From NCBI RefSeq assembly GCF_900116645.1, contig NZ_FPBO01000014.1, positions 1-64,000 of the forward strand: a stretch of DNA of 64,000 bases, given 5' to 3'. Below are positions 56,058-64,000 of this stretch, piece after piece (position 1 is the first letter of the stretch; each line of letters begins with the position of its first letter). Source of the stretch: Pseudoduganella namucuonensis (GTDB lineage: Bacteria; Pseudomonadota; Gammaproteobacteria; Burkholderiales; Burkholderiaceae_D). The notes below the pieces were generated by a model. The model ran no database searches, was not told where the DNA came from, and saw only the letters and a list, made by a program, of their open reading frames with translations. Made by a program: the position numbers and the translations under genes.

Positions 56058-57406
56058 AAAGCACAACGGACCTCAATATGGTCAACGCGTACATCCCCGG
56101 ACGCGCCGATCTGGCACCGGCCACCGGGGCGATGATTGAACGGCGCGACGCCTTGCTTGGCCCGGCGTATCGACTGATGTACGAGCATCCGCTGCACATC
56201 GTGCGCGGAGAAGGCGTGTGGCTGATCGATCCGCAGGGGCGCCGTTACCTCGACGTGTACAACAACGTCACCTCGCTCGGACATTGCCACCCGGCGGTGA
56301 CCGAGGCGATCTGCACGCAAGTGCGCACGCTCGCGACCAATACCCGCTACCTGCACGACACGATCCTGGAGCTGGCCGAACGCCTGCTGGCGAGCGTGCC
56401 GGAGACGCGGCTGGCGCACCTGATGCTGACTTGCACCGGCAGCGAAGCCAACGATCTGGCCTATCGCATCGCCAAGGTCCGCACCGGCGGCACCGGCGTG
56501 ATCGTCACCGATACCGCGTATCACGGCATCACCGACGCCGTTTCGAAGTTTTCGCCGTCGCTGGGCACGACCGTCGACCTGGGCGCCCACGTCCGCCTGG
56601 TCCCGGCGCCACGCCTGTACCATGCCGCGGGCGAAGACTTGGGCGAGCGCTTCACCCGCGATGTCGAGGCCGCGATCGCCGATCTGCGTCGTCACGGCAT
56701 CCAGCCGGCGGCGCTGATCGTCGATACGCTGTTCACCAGCGACGGCATCCTGCCCGAACCCGCGGGCTTCATGAGGGGCGCGGTGGACGCGATCAAGCGC
56801 GCCGGCGGCCTGTTCATCGCCGACGAGGTCCAGCCAGGGTTCGGCCGGACCGGAGAACACATGTGGGGTTTCCAGCGCCATGGCGTGATGCCCGACATCG
56901 TCACCCTGGGCAAACCGATGGGGAACGGACAGCCGATCGCCGGCTTGCTTGCAACCGCCGACGCGTTGGAGGAATTCGGCCGGCATTCCCGCTATTTCAA
57001 TACTTTCGCCGGCAACACCGTTTCCTGCGCGGCGGCGCTGGCGGTGTTGAAAACGATCGAACAGGAAGGCCTGGTGCCGCACGCCGCCAGGATCGGCGAT
57101 GTCTTGCGCGACGGTATCGCCGATCTCGCCAGCCGGCACGAGGGGATAGGCGACGTGCGTGGAGCCGGGCTGTTTGTCGGCGTGGAACTGGTCTCGGATC
57201 GCGGCACGCGAACGCCGGATCGCTGGCTTACCAGCCAGGTGGTCAATCGCATGCGCGACAAGGGCGTCTTGCTCAGCGCCTGCGCGATGGGGCACAATGT
57301 GCTCAAGATCCGCCCGCCGCTGGTGCTGACAGCCGACCAGGCGGGCATGGTGATCGAGGCGCTTGACGCGGCACTGACCGAAGCGCGTTCGGCCATGCCG
57401 GCATAG
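56054..57406 (+). CDS. Class-III PLP enzyme, aminotransferase or amino-alcohol-phosphate phospho-lyase
   Basis: This 450-residue PLP protein starts at MKSTTDLNMVNAYIPGRADL. Features: YLDVYNNVTSLGHCHPAVTE, CTGSEANDLAYRIAKVRTGG, DEVQPGFGRTGEHMWGFQRH and the PLP-binding Lys in IVTLGKPMGNGQPIAGLLA. The family includes omega-aminotransferases and the phospho-lyases acting on phosphoethanolamine or 5-phosphohydroxylysine. Coupling to a hydroxylysine-kinase-like gene favours the phospho-lyase reading, but transamination is not excluded. The stop lies 24 bp before an Lrp-type regulator, which probably controls the operon. Confidence 0.83.
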   Translation: MKSTTDLNMVNAYIPGRADLAPATGAMIERRDALLGPAYRLMYEHPLHIVRGEGVWLIDPQGRRYLDVYNNVTSLGHCHPAVTEAICTQVRTLATNTRYLHDTILELAERLLASVPETRLAHLMLTCTGSEANDLAYRIAKVRTGGTGVIVTDTAYHGITDAVSKFSPSLGTTVDLGAHVRLVPAPRLYHAAGEDLGERFTRDVEAAIADLRRHGIQPAALIVDTLFTSDGILPEPAGFMRGAVDAIKRAGGLFIADEVQPGFGRTGEHMWGFQRHGVMPDIVTLGKPMGNGQPIAGLLATADALEEFGRHSRYFNTFAGNTVSCAAALAVLKTIEQEGLVPHAARIGDVLRDGIADLASRHEGIGDVRGAGLFVGVELVSDRGTRTPDRWLTSQVVNRMRDKGVLLSACAMGHNVLKIRPPLVLTADQAGMVIEALDAALTEARSAMPA

Positions 57407-57430
57407 TGATAACTTCAAGGCATGCAATCA

Positions 57431-57925
57431 ATGGTGAAACTCGACCGGTTCGACCTCAAGATTCTCGTGCATTTGCAGCGCCAGGGACGTTGTTCGAATG
57501 TTGAACTGGCCGAAGCAGTTGGTCTCAGTCCGAGTCCCTGCCTCCTGCGCACGAAGCGCCTGCAGGATATCGGCGTCATCCGTGGCTATGGCGCCGATAT
57601 CGTGCTGGAGACACTGGGCAGTCACGTCGTCGTGTTTTCCGAAGTGACCATAGGCAGCCATCATCCCGCCGACTTCCGCAAGTTCGAGGATGTGGTTGGC
57701 AAGTACGAGGAAATCGTCGAGTGCTACAACGTCAGCGGCGGCTACGATTACCTGTTGAAAATCGTGGCACCGAGTGTCGCTTCTTTCCAGGCCTTGATGG
57801 AGCAGCTGCTGGACGAGCAGATCGGCATTTTGAAGTTCTCCAGCCGTATCGTGTTGCGTCAGCCCCTCCTGCGGCGAAACTATCCACTGAGCACCATCAT
57901 CAGCGGGAAAAGAAGCTGGGAATGA
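57431..57925 (+). CDS. Lrp/AsnC-family transcriptional regulator
   Basis: This protein of about 164 residues begins MVKLDRFDLKILVHLQRQGR with the helix-turn-helix CSNVELAEAVGLSPSPCLLR and the ligand-binding RAM domain (ECYNVSGGYDYLLKIVAPSV, LPLL-like end RQPLLRRNYPLST). An ATG at 57422 is an alternative start, but AAGG is better spaced for 57431. Lrp-type regulators usually sense amino acids. Its position directly after the HAD-kinase-PLP operon suggests it regulates that amino-acid-related pathway. Confidence 0.88.
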   Translation: MVKLDRFDLKILVHLQRQGRCSNVELAEAVGLSPSPCLLRTKRLQDIGVIRGYGADIVLETLGSHVVVFSEVTIGSHHPADFRKFEDVVGKYEEIVECYNVSGGYDYLLKIVAPSVASFQALMEQLLDEQIGILKFSSRIVLRQPLLRRNYPLSTIISGKRSWE

Positions 57926-58028
57926 GGCGCCCGCGGCACCGGCTGTTCGACTCGCGCCACTTATGCATTCTTCCCCGATGGCGCACGGCCCGCGCGTTGT
58001 AGAATGCCGCCTTCCAGGGAGACCAAGC

Positions 58029-59378
58029 ATGGCCAAGGCGGCGCTGACAATATCGAGAATTCTGCACGCGGGCTATGTGTTCGAATGCGAGGGCACGCGC
58101 ATCGCCTTCGACACCATTTTCGAGAACCCGTTCAGCCGCAACTGCCACGCCTTCCCGGACGTGCGCTTCGACCTTGACGAGATCCGCCGCCAGCGCTTCG
58201 CGGCGGTCTTCATCTCGCACTTCCACGACGACCATTGCTCGCTCGAGAGCCTGGACCTGCTGGACCGCGCCACGCCGCTGTACATCTATTGCATCTTCGA
58301 CGAGCTGTTCGACATGGTGCGCCAGCTGGGCTTCACCGAGGTGCGCCAGTTGAAGCTGAACGCGCCGGTCGACGTGGGCCCGTTCCAGGTGGTGCCGCGC
58401 GAGGCGATGGACGCGGACGTCGATTCGATGTTCCAGGTGCGCGCGGCCGGCCTGAACGTGCTGAACGTGGTCGACTCCTGGATCGACCAGGGCACGCTGG
58501 CCCAGCTGGCGCGGGAGGGGCCGTGGGACATGGTGCTGTGGCCGTTCCAGACCATGCGCGAGATCGAGGTGCTGTCGCCCGCGCGCGCCGCCGCCGCGCC
58601 GCAGGCGCTGCCGGAGGAATGGCTGGATCAGTTGAAGGTGCTCGATCCCCGCTACGTGGTGCCGAGTTCCTGCCAGTTCCTGCAGGAGCCGTGGTCGTGG
58701 TACAACCGCGCGTTCTTCCCCATCACCTACCGCCAGTTCGCGCTGGAGGTGGGAGCCGCGCTGCCGGAGGCGCGCGTGGTGCGCCTCGATCCCTCGGTCT
58801 CGGTGCTGCTGGACGCCACCTCGCTGCGGCCCGCGCCGCCGCTGGACTGGGTGGTCCCGGTGGGCGAACAGGATGTGGACTACGAGTACGAGGGCAACGC
58901 CGCGCCGCCGGGCACCGCCGATATCGCGCGCCGTTTCGCGCCGCTGACGGCGGAGCAGGACGCGCGCGTGATGGCGTATTGCCGTTCCGGCCTGCCGGAG
59001 AAGTACGGGGAGGTGGAGGCGTCGTCGGAATACTTCGACCAGCCGCGCGTGTGGCGGTTGTCGGTGTACGACCACACGGGCGGGGCGACGCATTTCCGCT
59101 ACCTGCTGCAGCCCGATGGCACGGTCCGCGCGGACGACGGCGCCGCGCCGCTGGGCTGGACCACCGAGATTCCCGCCACCAAGCTGTACGCCGCGTTGGA
59201 GTTGGGGGAGTCGCTGACGTCGATGTACATGCGCATCAACGACGCCGTGTTCGACGCGGACACGGAGCGCGACCTGGAACAGGCGGACGTGGTGGACGAT
59301 CCCTTGATACGCTGCCTGTTCAGCGACACCTTCGGCGCCTACCAGGCCGCGCAGCTGCGCCGTCTGCTGGGCCGCTGA
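58029..59378 (+). CDS. Metallo-beta-lactamase-fold hydrolase with long C-terminal extension
   Basis: This 449-residue protein starts at MAKAALTISRILHAGYVFEC with GGGAGACC upstream. The metal-binding motif H-x-H-x-D-H is visible in AVFISHFHDDHCSLESLDLL. The first 200 residues fit a metallo-beta-lactamase fold; the rest (WSWYNRAFFPITYRQFALEV, PATKLYAALELGESLTSMYM) resembles proteins of the UlaG/N-acyl-phosphatidylethanolamine-hydrolase-like group with an extra C-terminal domain. There is no signal peptide. It is convergent with the next gene, only 6 bp away. The substrate is unknown. Confidence 0.78.
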   Translation: MAKAALTISRILHAGYVFECEGTRIAFDTIFENPFSRNCHAFPDVRFDLDEIRRQRFAAVFISHFHDDHCSLESLDLLDRATPLYIYCIFDELFDMVRQLGFTEVRQLKLNAPVDVGPFQVVPREAMDADVDSMFQVRAAGLNVLNVVDSWIDQGTLAQLAREGPWDMVLWPFQTMREIEVLSPARAAAAPQALPEEWLDQLKVLDPRYVVPSSCQFLQEPWSWYNRAFFPITYRQFALEVGAALPEARVVRLDPSVSVLLDATSLRPAPPLDWVVPVGEQDVDYEYEGNAAPPGTADIARRFAPLTAEQDARVMAYCRSGLPEKYGEVEASSEYFDQPRVWRLSVYDHTGGATHFRYLLQPDGTVRADDGAAPLGWTTEIPATKLYAALELGESLTSMYMRINDAVFDADTERDLEQADVVDDPLIRCLFSDTFGAYQAAQLRRLLGR

Positions 59379-59384
59379 CCATCC

Positions 59385-60110
59385 TCATTTGCCCAACAAG
59401 CGCAGCGACTCGTCCCAGTCGCCTTCCCAGTCGTACAGGAAGTCGTGCGTCTTGAAGGCGCGCTTCAGGGGACCGAGCGGCACGCGGTAGACGTCGTGCA
59501 GGCCCAGCGCCAGCGTGACGGGATTCCACACCGCGTTGCGCTTGGACTTCTTCGCGCTGGCTTTCACGCGCGCGCCGTCGTCGCCGAAGATGCCGATGGC
59601 GTCGTCCAGCGCCTTGTCCAGGTCCATCTTCACGATGCGCGAGAAGGCCTCCATCACTTGCGCCTTGCCGATGCCGAACTGCGATTCGCGCGCCGCCTCG
59701 GCCTTGACCACCGGCGGCGGGTTCAGCGCCAGTTCGGCTTCGTGTTTGAGCTTGCCCGCCAGGCGTTCCAGGTCCTTCTTCTGGAAGCGCAGCTCGTCCA
59801 GGCGGCGGCGGAAGCCCGGCTCCGGCAGCCGGGTGACGATCTTGTAGGCGTCCTTGGTGATGGTGATCAGCACGTCCTCGCCGCCGGCGGCCAGGCGCGC
59901 GGTGTCGCCCTCGAAGAAGATGGGCGCCGCGTAGCCGCCATTGGCGTCGCCGAACAGTTCGGCGTGCGCCGCGTCGTAGTCCAGCCAGACGTAGGGCGTC
60001 AGGCCGTGTTCGAGCAGGCGCGCCAGGGTCCAGGGGGAGGCGGTTTGCAGCGCCAGCCAGGCGCAGGCTTCGGCGGTCGTGGCCCGGAAGGGCAGGTCGG
60101 TGGTGCTCAT
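59385..60110 (-). CDS. Hypothetical protein, 241 residues
   Basis: I do not recognise this protein. It starts MSTTDLPFRATTAEACAWLA and is mainly helical, with a charged central part (FRRRLDELRFQKKDLERLAG, KLKHEAELAL) that could form a coiled coil. A second segment contains SAKKSKRNAVWNPVTLALGL, HDVYRVPLGPLKRAF and ends YDWEGDWDESLRLLGK. It has neither signal peptide nor membrane helix. It converges on the metallo-beta-lactamase-fold gene. Codon use is like the neighbours, and the frame is well conserved in character, so it is probably a real gene. Confidence 0.6.
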   Translation of the reverse strand: MSTTDLPFRATTAEACAWLALQTASPWTLARLLEHGLTPYVWLDYDAAHAELFGDANGGYAAPIFFEGDTARLAAGGEDVLITITKDAYKIVTRLPEPGFRRRLDELRFQKKDLERLAGKLKHEAELALNPPPVVKAEAARESQFGIGKAQVMEAFSRIVKMDLDKALDDAIGIFGDDGARVKASAKKSKRNAVWNPVTLALGLHDVYRVPLGPLKRAFKTHDFLYDWEGDWDESLRLLGK

Positions 60111-60429
60111 TCATGTCTCGCATCGGGGAGGAAAGCGATTGTAGTGCAAAATGCGCGCGCCGCGGACCTGGCACCTGGCTCGCAAAAGACGCGAACCAGG
60201 CGCTTGCGGAGTCGCCGGTACGCTTGCCGTTTTTCATGGGCTTTCTTTCAACTAAGCGGAACTGACAATACACTTGACGTGCGGGAATCTAAGTTGGCCT
60301 TATGTTATGTGGCCGAATGGTCTTTCAATGAAATTAAATATTGTAGGCGTTGTCCTACGGCAACGTTAGTTGCCGTGCGGCGTGATATCTTTGCTCCCGT
60401 TCCTTACCGAATACTTTGGGAGATAGAAA
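60111..60429. other. 319-bp intergenic region before the PF14099 lyase cluster
   Basis: This region carries divergent promoters for the hypothetical gene (leftward) and the first PF14099 lyase (rightward). The middle (60240-60350) is AT-richer than the surroundings. A TTGACG lies at 60275, but the nearest TATGTT is 21 bp further, too far for a standard promoter. No gene or repeat is seen. Confidence 0.4.
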
Positions 60430-61239
60430 ATGAACCGCGCAAGGCAAGCCTGCCTACTTTCCGGACTGTTGTTGAGCGGCGCCGCCAGCGCCCAGATCGA
60501 TACGCTGATCGGCGGGGCCGTCACCCCGCTGACCTTCTCCAGCCGCTACGCCCTGAGCGCGGCCAACGCGGCCAACCTCGGCTTCGTGTCCGATCCGGCC
60601 GGCAGCGGCCGCACCGTGCTGAGCACTGCCGTCAACGGCGCCGAGGGCGAGGTCGGCGCCATCAAGCGCACCGACTTCCACCCCTTGGGCGAGGCGCTGG
60701 CCACCGGCGTGCGCTGGTACGGCATCAGCGTCTACGTGCCGAACAGCTGGGTCGTGCACCCGAACCCCGCCGTCATCGCGCAGATCGACAGCGCCGCCAC
60801 GGCCAGCGGCCTGGGCGCGCCCCTGTCCCTGCTGGTGCGCGGCGGCGGGCTGGAGCTGAACCTGGTTTCCAACCACCTGGCCGCCGGCGCCACGGCGTCG
60901 AACTCGGCGCGCGAGATCATCAAGCTGGGGGCCCTGGTCACCAATCGCTGGTATTGCCTGGTGGTGCGTTCCGACTGGCAGACCACGCTGGGCAGCGGCG
61001 CCATCACGATGTGGATGAATGGCGAGAAGGTCTACAACGCCAGCAACTCCACCAACTCCTACTTCGGCGCGGCCCAGACGCCGCGCGCGGGCTTGATGTT
61101 CCCCGGCCTGATGGGCGTGACGGAGCGCACCCTGTACACCGATTTCATCCGCCTCGGCGGCCCCACCACGACGGCCCTGCAGATGTACCAGATCAGCCCT
61201 TGTTCCTCGTTTGTCAACGGCTCCAACATCCAATGGTAG
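60430..61239 (+). CDS. Secreted PF14099-type polysaccharide lyase (paralog 1)
   Basis: This 269-residue protein has a signal peptide ending in AAS-AQID. Its fold pattern matches the Polysacc_lyase family (PF14099; heparin-lyase/PL20 glucuronan-lyase-like jelly-roll). Features: LGFVSDPAGSGRTVLSTAVN, TGVRWYGISVYVPNSWVVHP, NRWYCLVVRSDWQ and MTVxRTLYTDFIRLGG-like C-terminal strands. It is shorter and more diverged than the two neighbours and lacks the HTSQKTLxVPPPVS block they share. It probably cuts a uronic-acid-containing polymer; substrate not readable. The next paralog follows after 14 bp in the same direction. Confidence 0.75.
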   Translation: MNRARQACLLSGLLLSGAASAQIDTLIGGAVTPLTFSSRYALSAANAANLGFVSDPAGSGRTVLSTAVNGAEGEVGAIKRTDFHPLGEALATGVRWYGISVYVPNSWVVHPNPAVIAQIDSAATASGLGAPLSLLVRGGGLELNLVSNHLAAGATASNSAREIIKLGALVTNRWYCLVVRSDWQTTLGSGAITMWMNGEKVYNASNSTNSYFGAAQTPRAGLMFPGLMGVTERTLYTDFIRLGGPTTTALQMYQISPCSSFVNGSNIQW

Positions 61240-61253
61240 GCCGGGAGAAGAAA

Positions 61254-62165
61254 ATGCGACTCACTAAAATCCTGGCGGCCGCCGCCTTCCTGTGCGCCGG
61301 CGGCGCCCAAGCCCAGATCGACCTGGCCCGCGGCGGACCGGTCAACACGCTCAGCCCGAATCCCAATCCGCTGATGTACGTGAGCCAGAACCTGGCCCGC
61401 AACCTGACCTCCACCTACCGCTATCTCGACGACCTGTACAGCCTGAGCGCGTCGTCGCCCGCGCGCTTGTCGCTGGTGCCCGATCCGCTCGGCAGCGGAC
61501 GCAATGTGCTGCTGCACAACCTGAACAAGACCGATCCGCTGGTCTCCGGCGGTTCGCGCACCGAGGTGTCGCTCAAGTATGAATACGTGATCGAAGGCGT
61601 GCGCTGGTACGCGGTCAGCATGATGTTCCCCGCCGACTGGCAATTCCACGCCAGCCCGACCGTCGTGGCGCAGCTGCACACCAGCCAGAAGACGCTGGCC
61701 GTGCCGCCGCCGGTGTCCATGGTGGCCAGCGGCCAGGACCTGAACATCGAGCTGCACTACAACTACCGCAACATGAGCGGGCAGGGCACCGACCCCGCCA
61801 CCCGCGCCAACACCGGCGAGCAGCTGGTGCGCGCCGCCAAGATCGAAACCAACAAATGGTATTGCTTCGTGGTGCGCGCCGAGTGGTCCTACAAGCCTGG
61901 CCTGGGTTCCATGCAGATCTGGATGAACGGCAACATCGCCTACGAGGCGAGCAACGTCTACAACGCCTACGAAACCTGGCTGGGCAACTATCCCAAGGTG
62001 GGCTTGTACCTGCCGGGCGTGATGCAGGTGGCGACGCGCAACCTGTACACCGACTTCATCCACGTGGGCGGCGCCTCCAGCACCTATGACATGATGGCGG
62101 CGCTGACCCCTTGCGGCGTCAACGCGGCGGCCACCAGCAGCGTCATCAAGCAGGGCGTGCTCTAG
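61254..62165 (+). CDS. Secreted PF14099-type polysaccharide lyase (paralog 2)
   Basis: This 303-residue protein has a signal peptide (LCAGGAQA-QID) and GGGAGAAGAAA before the ATG. Features: YLDDLYSLSASSPARLSLVP, SGGSRTEVSLKYEYVIEGVR, AQLHTSQKTLAVPPPVSMVA, IELHYNYRN and NKWYCFVVRAEWSYKPGLGS. The conserved R-T-E and Q-L-H patches lie where PF14099 lyases bind acidic glycans. It forms a tail-to-tail pair with paralog 3, with high similarity at DNA level. All three probably arose by local duplication. Export to the periplasm or outside is expected. Confidence 0.8.
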   Translation: MRLTKILAAAAFLCAGGAQAQIDLARGGPVNTLSPNPNPLMYVSQNLARNLTSTYRYLDDLYSLSASSPARLSLVPDPLGSGRNVLLHNLNKTDPLVSGGSRTEVSLKYEYVIEGVRWYAVSMMFPADWQFHASPTVVAQLHTSQKTLAVPPPVSMVASGQDLNIELHYNYRNMSGQGTDPATRANTGEQLVRAAKIETNKWYCFVVRAEWSYKPGLGSMQIWMNGNIAYEASNVYNAYETWLGNYPKVGLYLPGVMQVATRNLYTDFIHVGGASSTYDMMAALTPCGVNAAATSSVIKQGVL

Positions 62166-62183
62166 CGGCCCTCTCGCGGGCAC

Positions 62184-63095
62184 TCACTTGATGACAGGGG
62201 GCGTGGGCGAGATGGTGGCGCCGCAGGGCGTCAGCGCCGTCATCTGGTCGAAGGTGCTGGTCGCGCCGCCCGTGTAGATGAAATCGGTGTACAGGGTGCG
62301 CGACGGCACGGCCATGGTGCCGGGCAGATATGCGCCGACCTTGGGATAGTTGCCCAGCCAGGTCTGGTAGGCGTTGAAGGCGTTCTTGGTCTCGTAGGCC
62401 ACGTTGCCGTTCATCCAGGCCTTCACCGAGCCCAGCCCGGGTTTGTAGGACCAGTCCGCCCGCACGACGAAGCAATACCATTTGTTGGTCTGGATCTTGG
62501 CCAGGCGCACCAGTTGCTGGCCCGTGTTGGCGCGCGTGGCGGGATTGGTGCCGGTGCCGTCCGTGTTGCGGTAGTTGTAATGGAACTCCATGTTCAGGTC
62601 CGTACCGCTGGCCACGACCGACACCGGCGGCGGCACGCTCAGCGTCTTCTGGCTGGTGTGCAGCTGGGCGACGACCGTCGGGCTGGGATGGAACACCCAG
62701 CCGGTCGGGAACAGCACGGAGAAGGCGTACCAGCGCAGGCCCTCCATCACGTAGTCGTATTTGAGCGCGATCTCGGTGCGCGAACCGCCCGCGTACAGCG
62801 GATCGGTGTTCCGCACCGTGAACTGCAGCACCTTGCGTCCGCTGCCCTTGGGATCGAGCACCAGTTGCAGGTTGTTCGCGTTGCCGGTCTGCAGGATGTA
62901 CAGGTCGTCCAGGTAGCGGTAGGTGGCGGTCTGGTTGCGCGCCAGGTTCTGGCTGACGTAGGCCAGCTTGACGGGGTTGGGCGCCAGCGTGTCGACCCTG
63001 CCGCTGCGGGCCCGGTCGAACTGGGCGGTGGCAGGCGCGCAGGCGAGGGCGAGCGCGCAGGCGGAAAGGGATAGTCGGGGAAGGCAATGCCGCAT
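62184..63095 (-). CDS. Secreted PF14099-type polysaccharide lyase (paralog 3)
   Basis: This 303-residue protein starts at MRHCLPRLSLSACALALACA, chosen as the signal-peptide start after AGAGAACGCC; a longer frame upstream lacks an export signal. Features mirror paralog 2: YRYLDDLYILQTGNANNLQL, GGSRTEIALKYDYVMEGLRW, AQLHTSQKTLSVPPPVSVVA, MEFHYNYRNTDGTGTNPATR and NKWYCFVVRADWSYKPGLGS. It is transcribed towards paralog 2 with 18 bp between stops. Substrate unknown; a glucuronan-like or other polyuronide is likely for this fold. Confidence 0.8.
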   Translation of the reverse strand: MRHCLPRLSLSACALALACAPATAQFDRARSGRVDTLAPNPVKLAYVSQNLARNQTATYRYLDDLYILQTGNANNLQLVLDPKGSGRKVLQFTVRNTDPLYAGGSRTEIALKYDYVMEGLRWYAFSVLFPTGWVFHPSPTVVAQLHTSQKTLSVPPPVSVVASGTDLNMEFHYNYRNTDGTGTNPATRANTGQQLVRLAKIQTNKWYCFVVRADWSYKPGLGSVKAWMNGNVAYETKNAFNAYQTWLGNYPKVGAYLPGTMAVPSRTLYTDFIYTGGATSTFDQMTALTPCGATISPTPPVIK

Positions 63096-63256
63096 GGCGT
63101 TCTCTGTGGCTGACAATATGCATGTCACTATACTCGGGCCCGCTTTTGACGGGCGCGCAGCTGCTTTCATCCCTTAATGTGCGATGGCGTACGGAAGCGC
63201 GCCGCCATCGCCCGCATGCTTGTCCGCTCACGTCAGCCAAATAGAAAGCGGACACC

Positions 63257-63901
63257 ATGGACGAGTTCAGCGACCTCAAGATATCCCGGCGCGACCTGCT
63301 GATCGCGGGCGCCTTGACGGCGACCACGGCCTCGGTGCCGTCCCTGGCGGGCGCGGCGGAGGCCAGGCCGGAGCCGGTCCGGCAACCGGTGAGCGCCAAA
63401 GTGAGCCTGCAAGTGAACGGCCAGCGCCGCGAGCTCGAGCTCGACACGCGCACCACGCTGCTGGACGCCCTGCGCGAGCACCTGCACCTGGCGGGCACCA
63501 AGAAGGGCTGCGACCATGGCCAGTGCGGCGCCTGCACCGTCATCGCGGACGGGCGGCGCATCAACTCCTGCCTCAGCCTCGCGGTGATGCACGAGGGCTC
63601 GAACATCACCACCATCGAGGGCCTGGGCACGCCGGACAAGCCGCATCCCATGCAGGCGGCCTTCGTCAAGCACGACGGCTACCAGTGCGGCTACTGCACC
63701 CCGGGGCAGATCTGTTCCGCCGTCTCGGTGCTGGACGAGATCCGGCGGGGCGCGCCCAGCCACGTGACGGCCGACCTGACGGCGCGTCCCCTGCCGACGC
63801 CCGAGGAGATCCGCGAGCGCATGAGCGGCAATATCTGCCGCTGCGGCGCCTATTCGAACATCGTGGACGCGATCACCGAGGTCGCCGGGAGGACGGCATG
63901 A
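63257..63901 (+). CDS. paoA: PaoA-type [2Fe-2S] subunit of periplasmic aldehyde oxidoreductase
   Basis: This 214-residue iron-sulfur subunit belongs to the xanthine-oxidase-family aldehyde dehydrogenase PaoABC. It has a Tat signal at the N-terminus (KISRRDLLIAGALTATTA). The plant-type cluster ligands are in GCDHGQCGACTVIADGRRIN and the second cluster in YQCGYCTPGQICSAV and SGNICRCGAYSNIVDAI. Together with the FAD and molybdenum subunits it oxidises aromatic and other aldehydes in the periplasm. It overlaps the next gene in an ATGA junction, and the operon continues beyond the window. Confidence 0.92.
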   Translation: MDEFSDLKISRRDLLIAGALTATTASVPSLAGAAEARPEPVRQPVSAKVSLQVNGQRRELELDTRTTLLDALREHLHLAGTKKGCDHGQCGACTVIADGRRINSCLSLAVMHEGSNITTIEGLGTPDKPHPMQAAFVKHDGYQCGYCTPGQICSAVSVLDEIRRGAPSHVTADLTARPLPTPEEIRERMSGNICRCGAYSNIVDAITEVAGRTA

Positions 63902-64000
63902 AGGCCTTTTCCTACCAGCGCGCGCGCACGCCCGCCGAGGCCGCGGCCGCCGCGCTGCGCACGCCGGGCGCGAAGTTCATCGCTGGCGGCACCAACCTGC
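63898..64000 (+). CDS. paoB: PaoB-type FAD-binding subunit, N-terminus only (runs off right edge)
   Basis: The first 34 codons read MKAFSYQRARTPAEAAAAAL then RTPGAKFIAGGTNL, the typical start of the FAD-binding subunit of xanthine-oxidase-family enzymes, with the G-G-T-N-L flavin loop. Its ATG overlaps the paoA stop, so the two are translated together. The rest lies outside the window. Confidence 0.88.
   Translation, partial: MKAFSYQRARTPAEAAAAALRTPGAKFIAGGTNL

Larger units (their letters stand above)
61254..63095. repeat. Large inverted repeat formed by two convergent lyase paralogs
   Basis: The genes at 61254-62165 (+) and 62184-63095 (-) are exactly the same length (912 bp) and align over their whole length in opposite orientation around an 18-bp centre. 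Stretches such as AACAAATGGTATTGCTTCGT occur in both. The arms are diverged but long enough to favour inversion or gene conversion. Confidence 0.7.

Noticed and set aside
60275..60307. Sigma-70 promoter TTGACG...TATGTT before the PF14099 lyases
   Set aside because: The spacing of 21 bp between the boxes is too long for a normal promoter.
1..64000. CRISPR array, tRNA or rRNA genes, prophage
   Set aside because: No regularly spaced short repeats, no cloverleaf or rRNA-like stretch and no phage structural genes were recognised on reading both strands; very small RNAs could still be missed.

Overview
The window is high-GC DNA with long, tightly packed genes. It looks like a betaproteobacterium of the Oxalobacteraceae (Massilia/Duganella/Pseudoduganella type). 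The pointers are a PEP-CTERM surface protein, DUF3460 and DUF3606 proteins, Xanthomonas-type TonB receptors, FecI/FecR signalling and a heavy load of exported polysaccharide-degrading enzymes. This placement is inferred from gene content only. I recognised no tRNA, rRNA or CRISPR array.

Region 1 (1-16.4 kb) is a pectin/rhamnogalacturonan locus. Its left end is cut by an IS1380-type element that truncated a Tat-exported protein gene. Next come a GH105 unsaturated-uronyl hydrolase, a PL10 pectate lyase fused to a GH28 polygalacturonase, an unclassified Tat-exported six-hairpin glycosidase, a TonB receptor with an STN signalling domain, a FecR anti-sigma factor, a FecI-type ECF sigma factor and a DUF4450 protein. 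Three near-identical ECF promoters (GGAA / GTC) lie before the pectate lyase, the receptor and the sigma gene, so the locus appears to form one surface-signalling regulon.

Region 2 (16.4-45.6 kb) is an L-fucose/uronic-polysaccharide island bounded by two paralogous giant multidomain alginate-lyase-fold enzymes. The left copy has an in-frame amber stop; the right copy carries 747-bp tandem modules. Both have GTTATCGATAAC palindromes upstream. Between them are GH29, GH97 and GH2 glycosidases, a FucP-type permease, a mutarotase and what looks like a full non-phosphorylating L-fucose route: aldo/keto reductase, lactonase, split UxaA-type dehydratase, SDR and FAH-family hydrolase, leading to pyruvate and lactate. 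A Zn-dehydrogenase plus UxaB-like reductase suggests an added L-galactose/L-galactonate branch. Two paralogous double-winged-helix GntR regulators sit inside. This island is the best candidate for an undescribed system.

Region 3 (45.6-60.1 kb) is mixed: a DyP peroxidase with a small partner, a TonB receptor, a DUF3606 protein, a TetR/old-yellow-enzyme divergon with two operators, an AraC regulator, a DUF3460 protein, a HAD - kinase - PLP-enzyme - Lrp cluster, a metallo-beta-lactamase-fold protein and a convergent hypothetical gene.

Region 4 (60.1-64 kb) holds three paralogous secreted PF14099-type polysaccharide lyases, two of them tail-to-tail, and the start of a periplasmic PaoABC-type aldehyde oxidoreductase operon that runs off the right edge.
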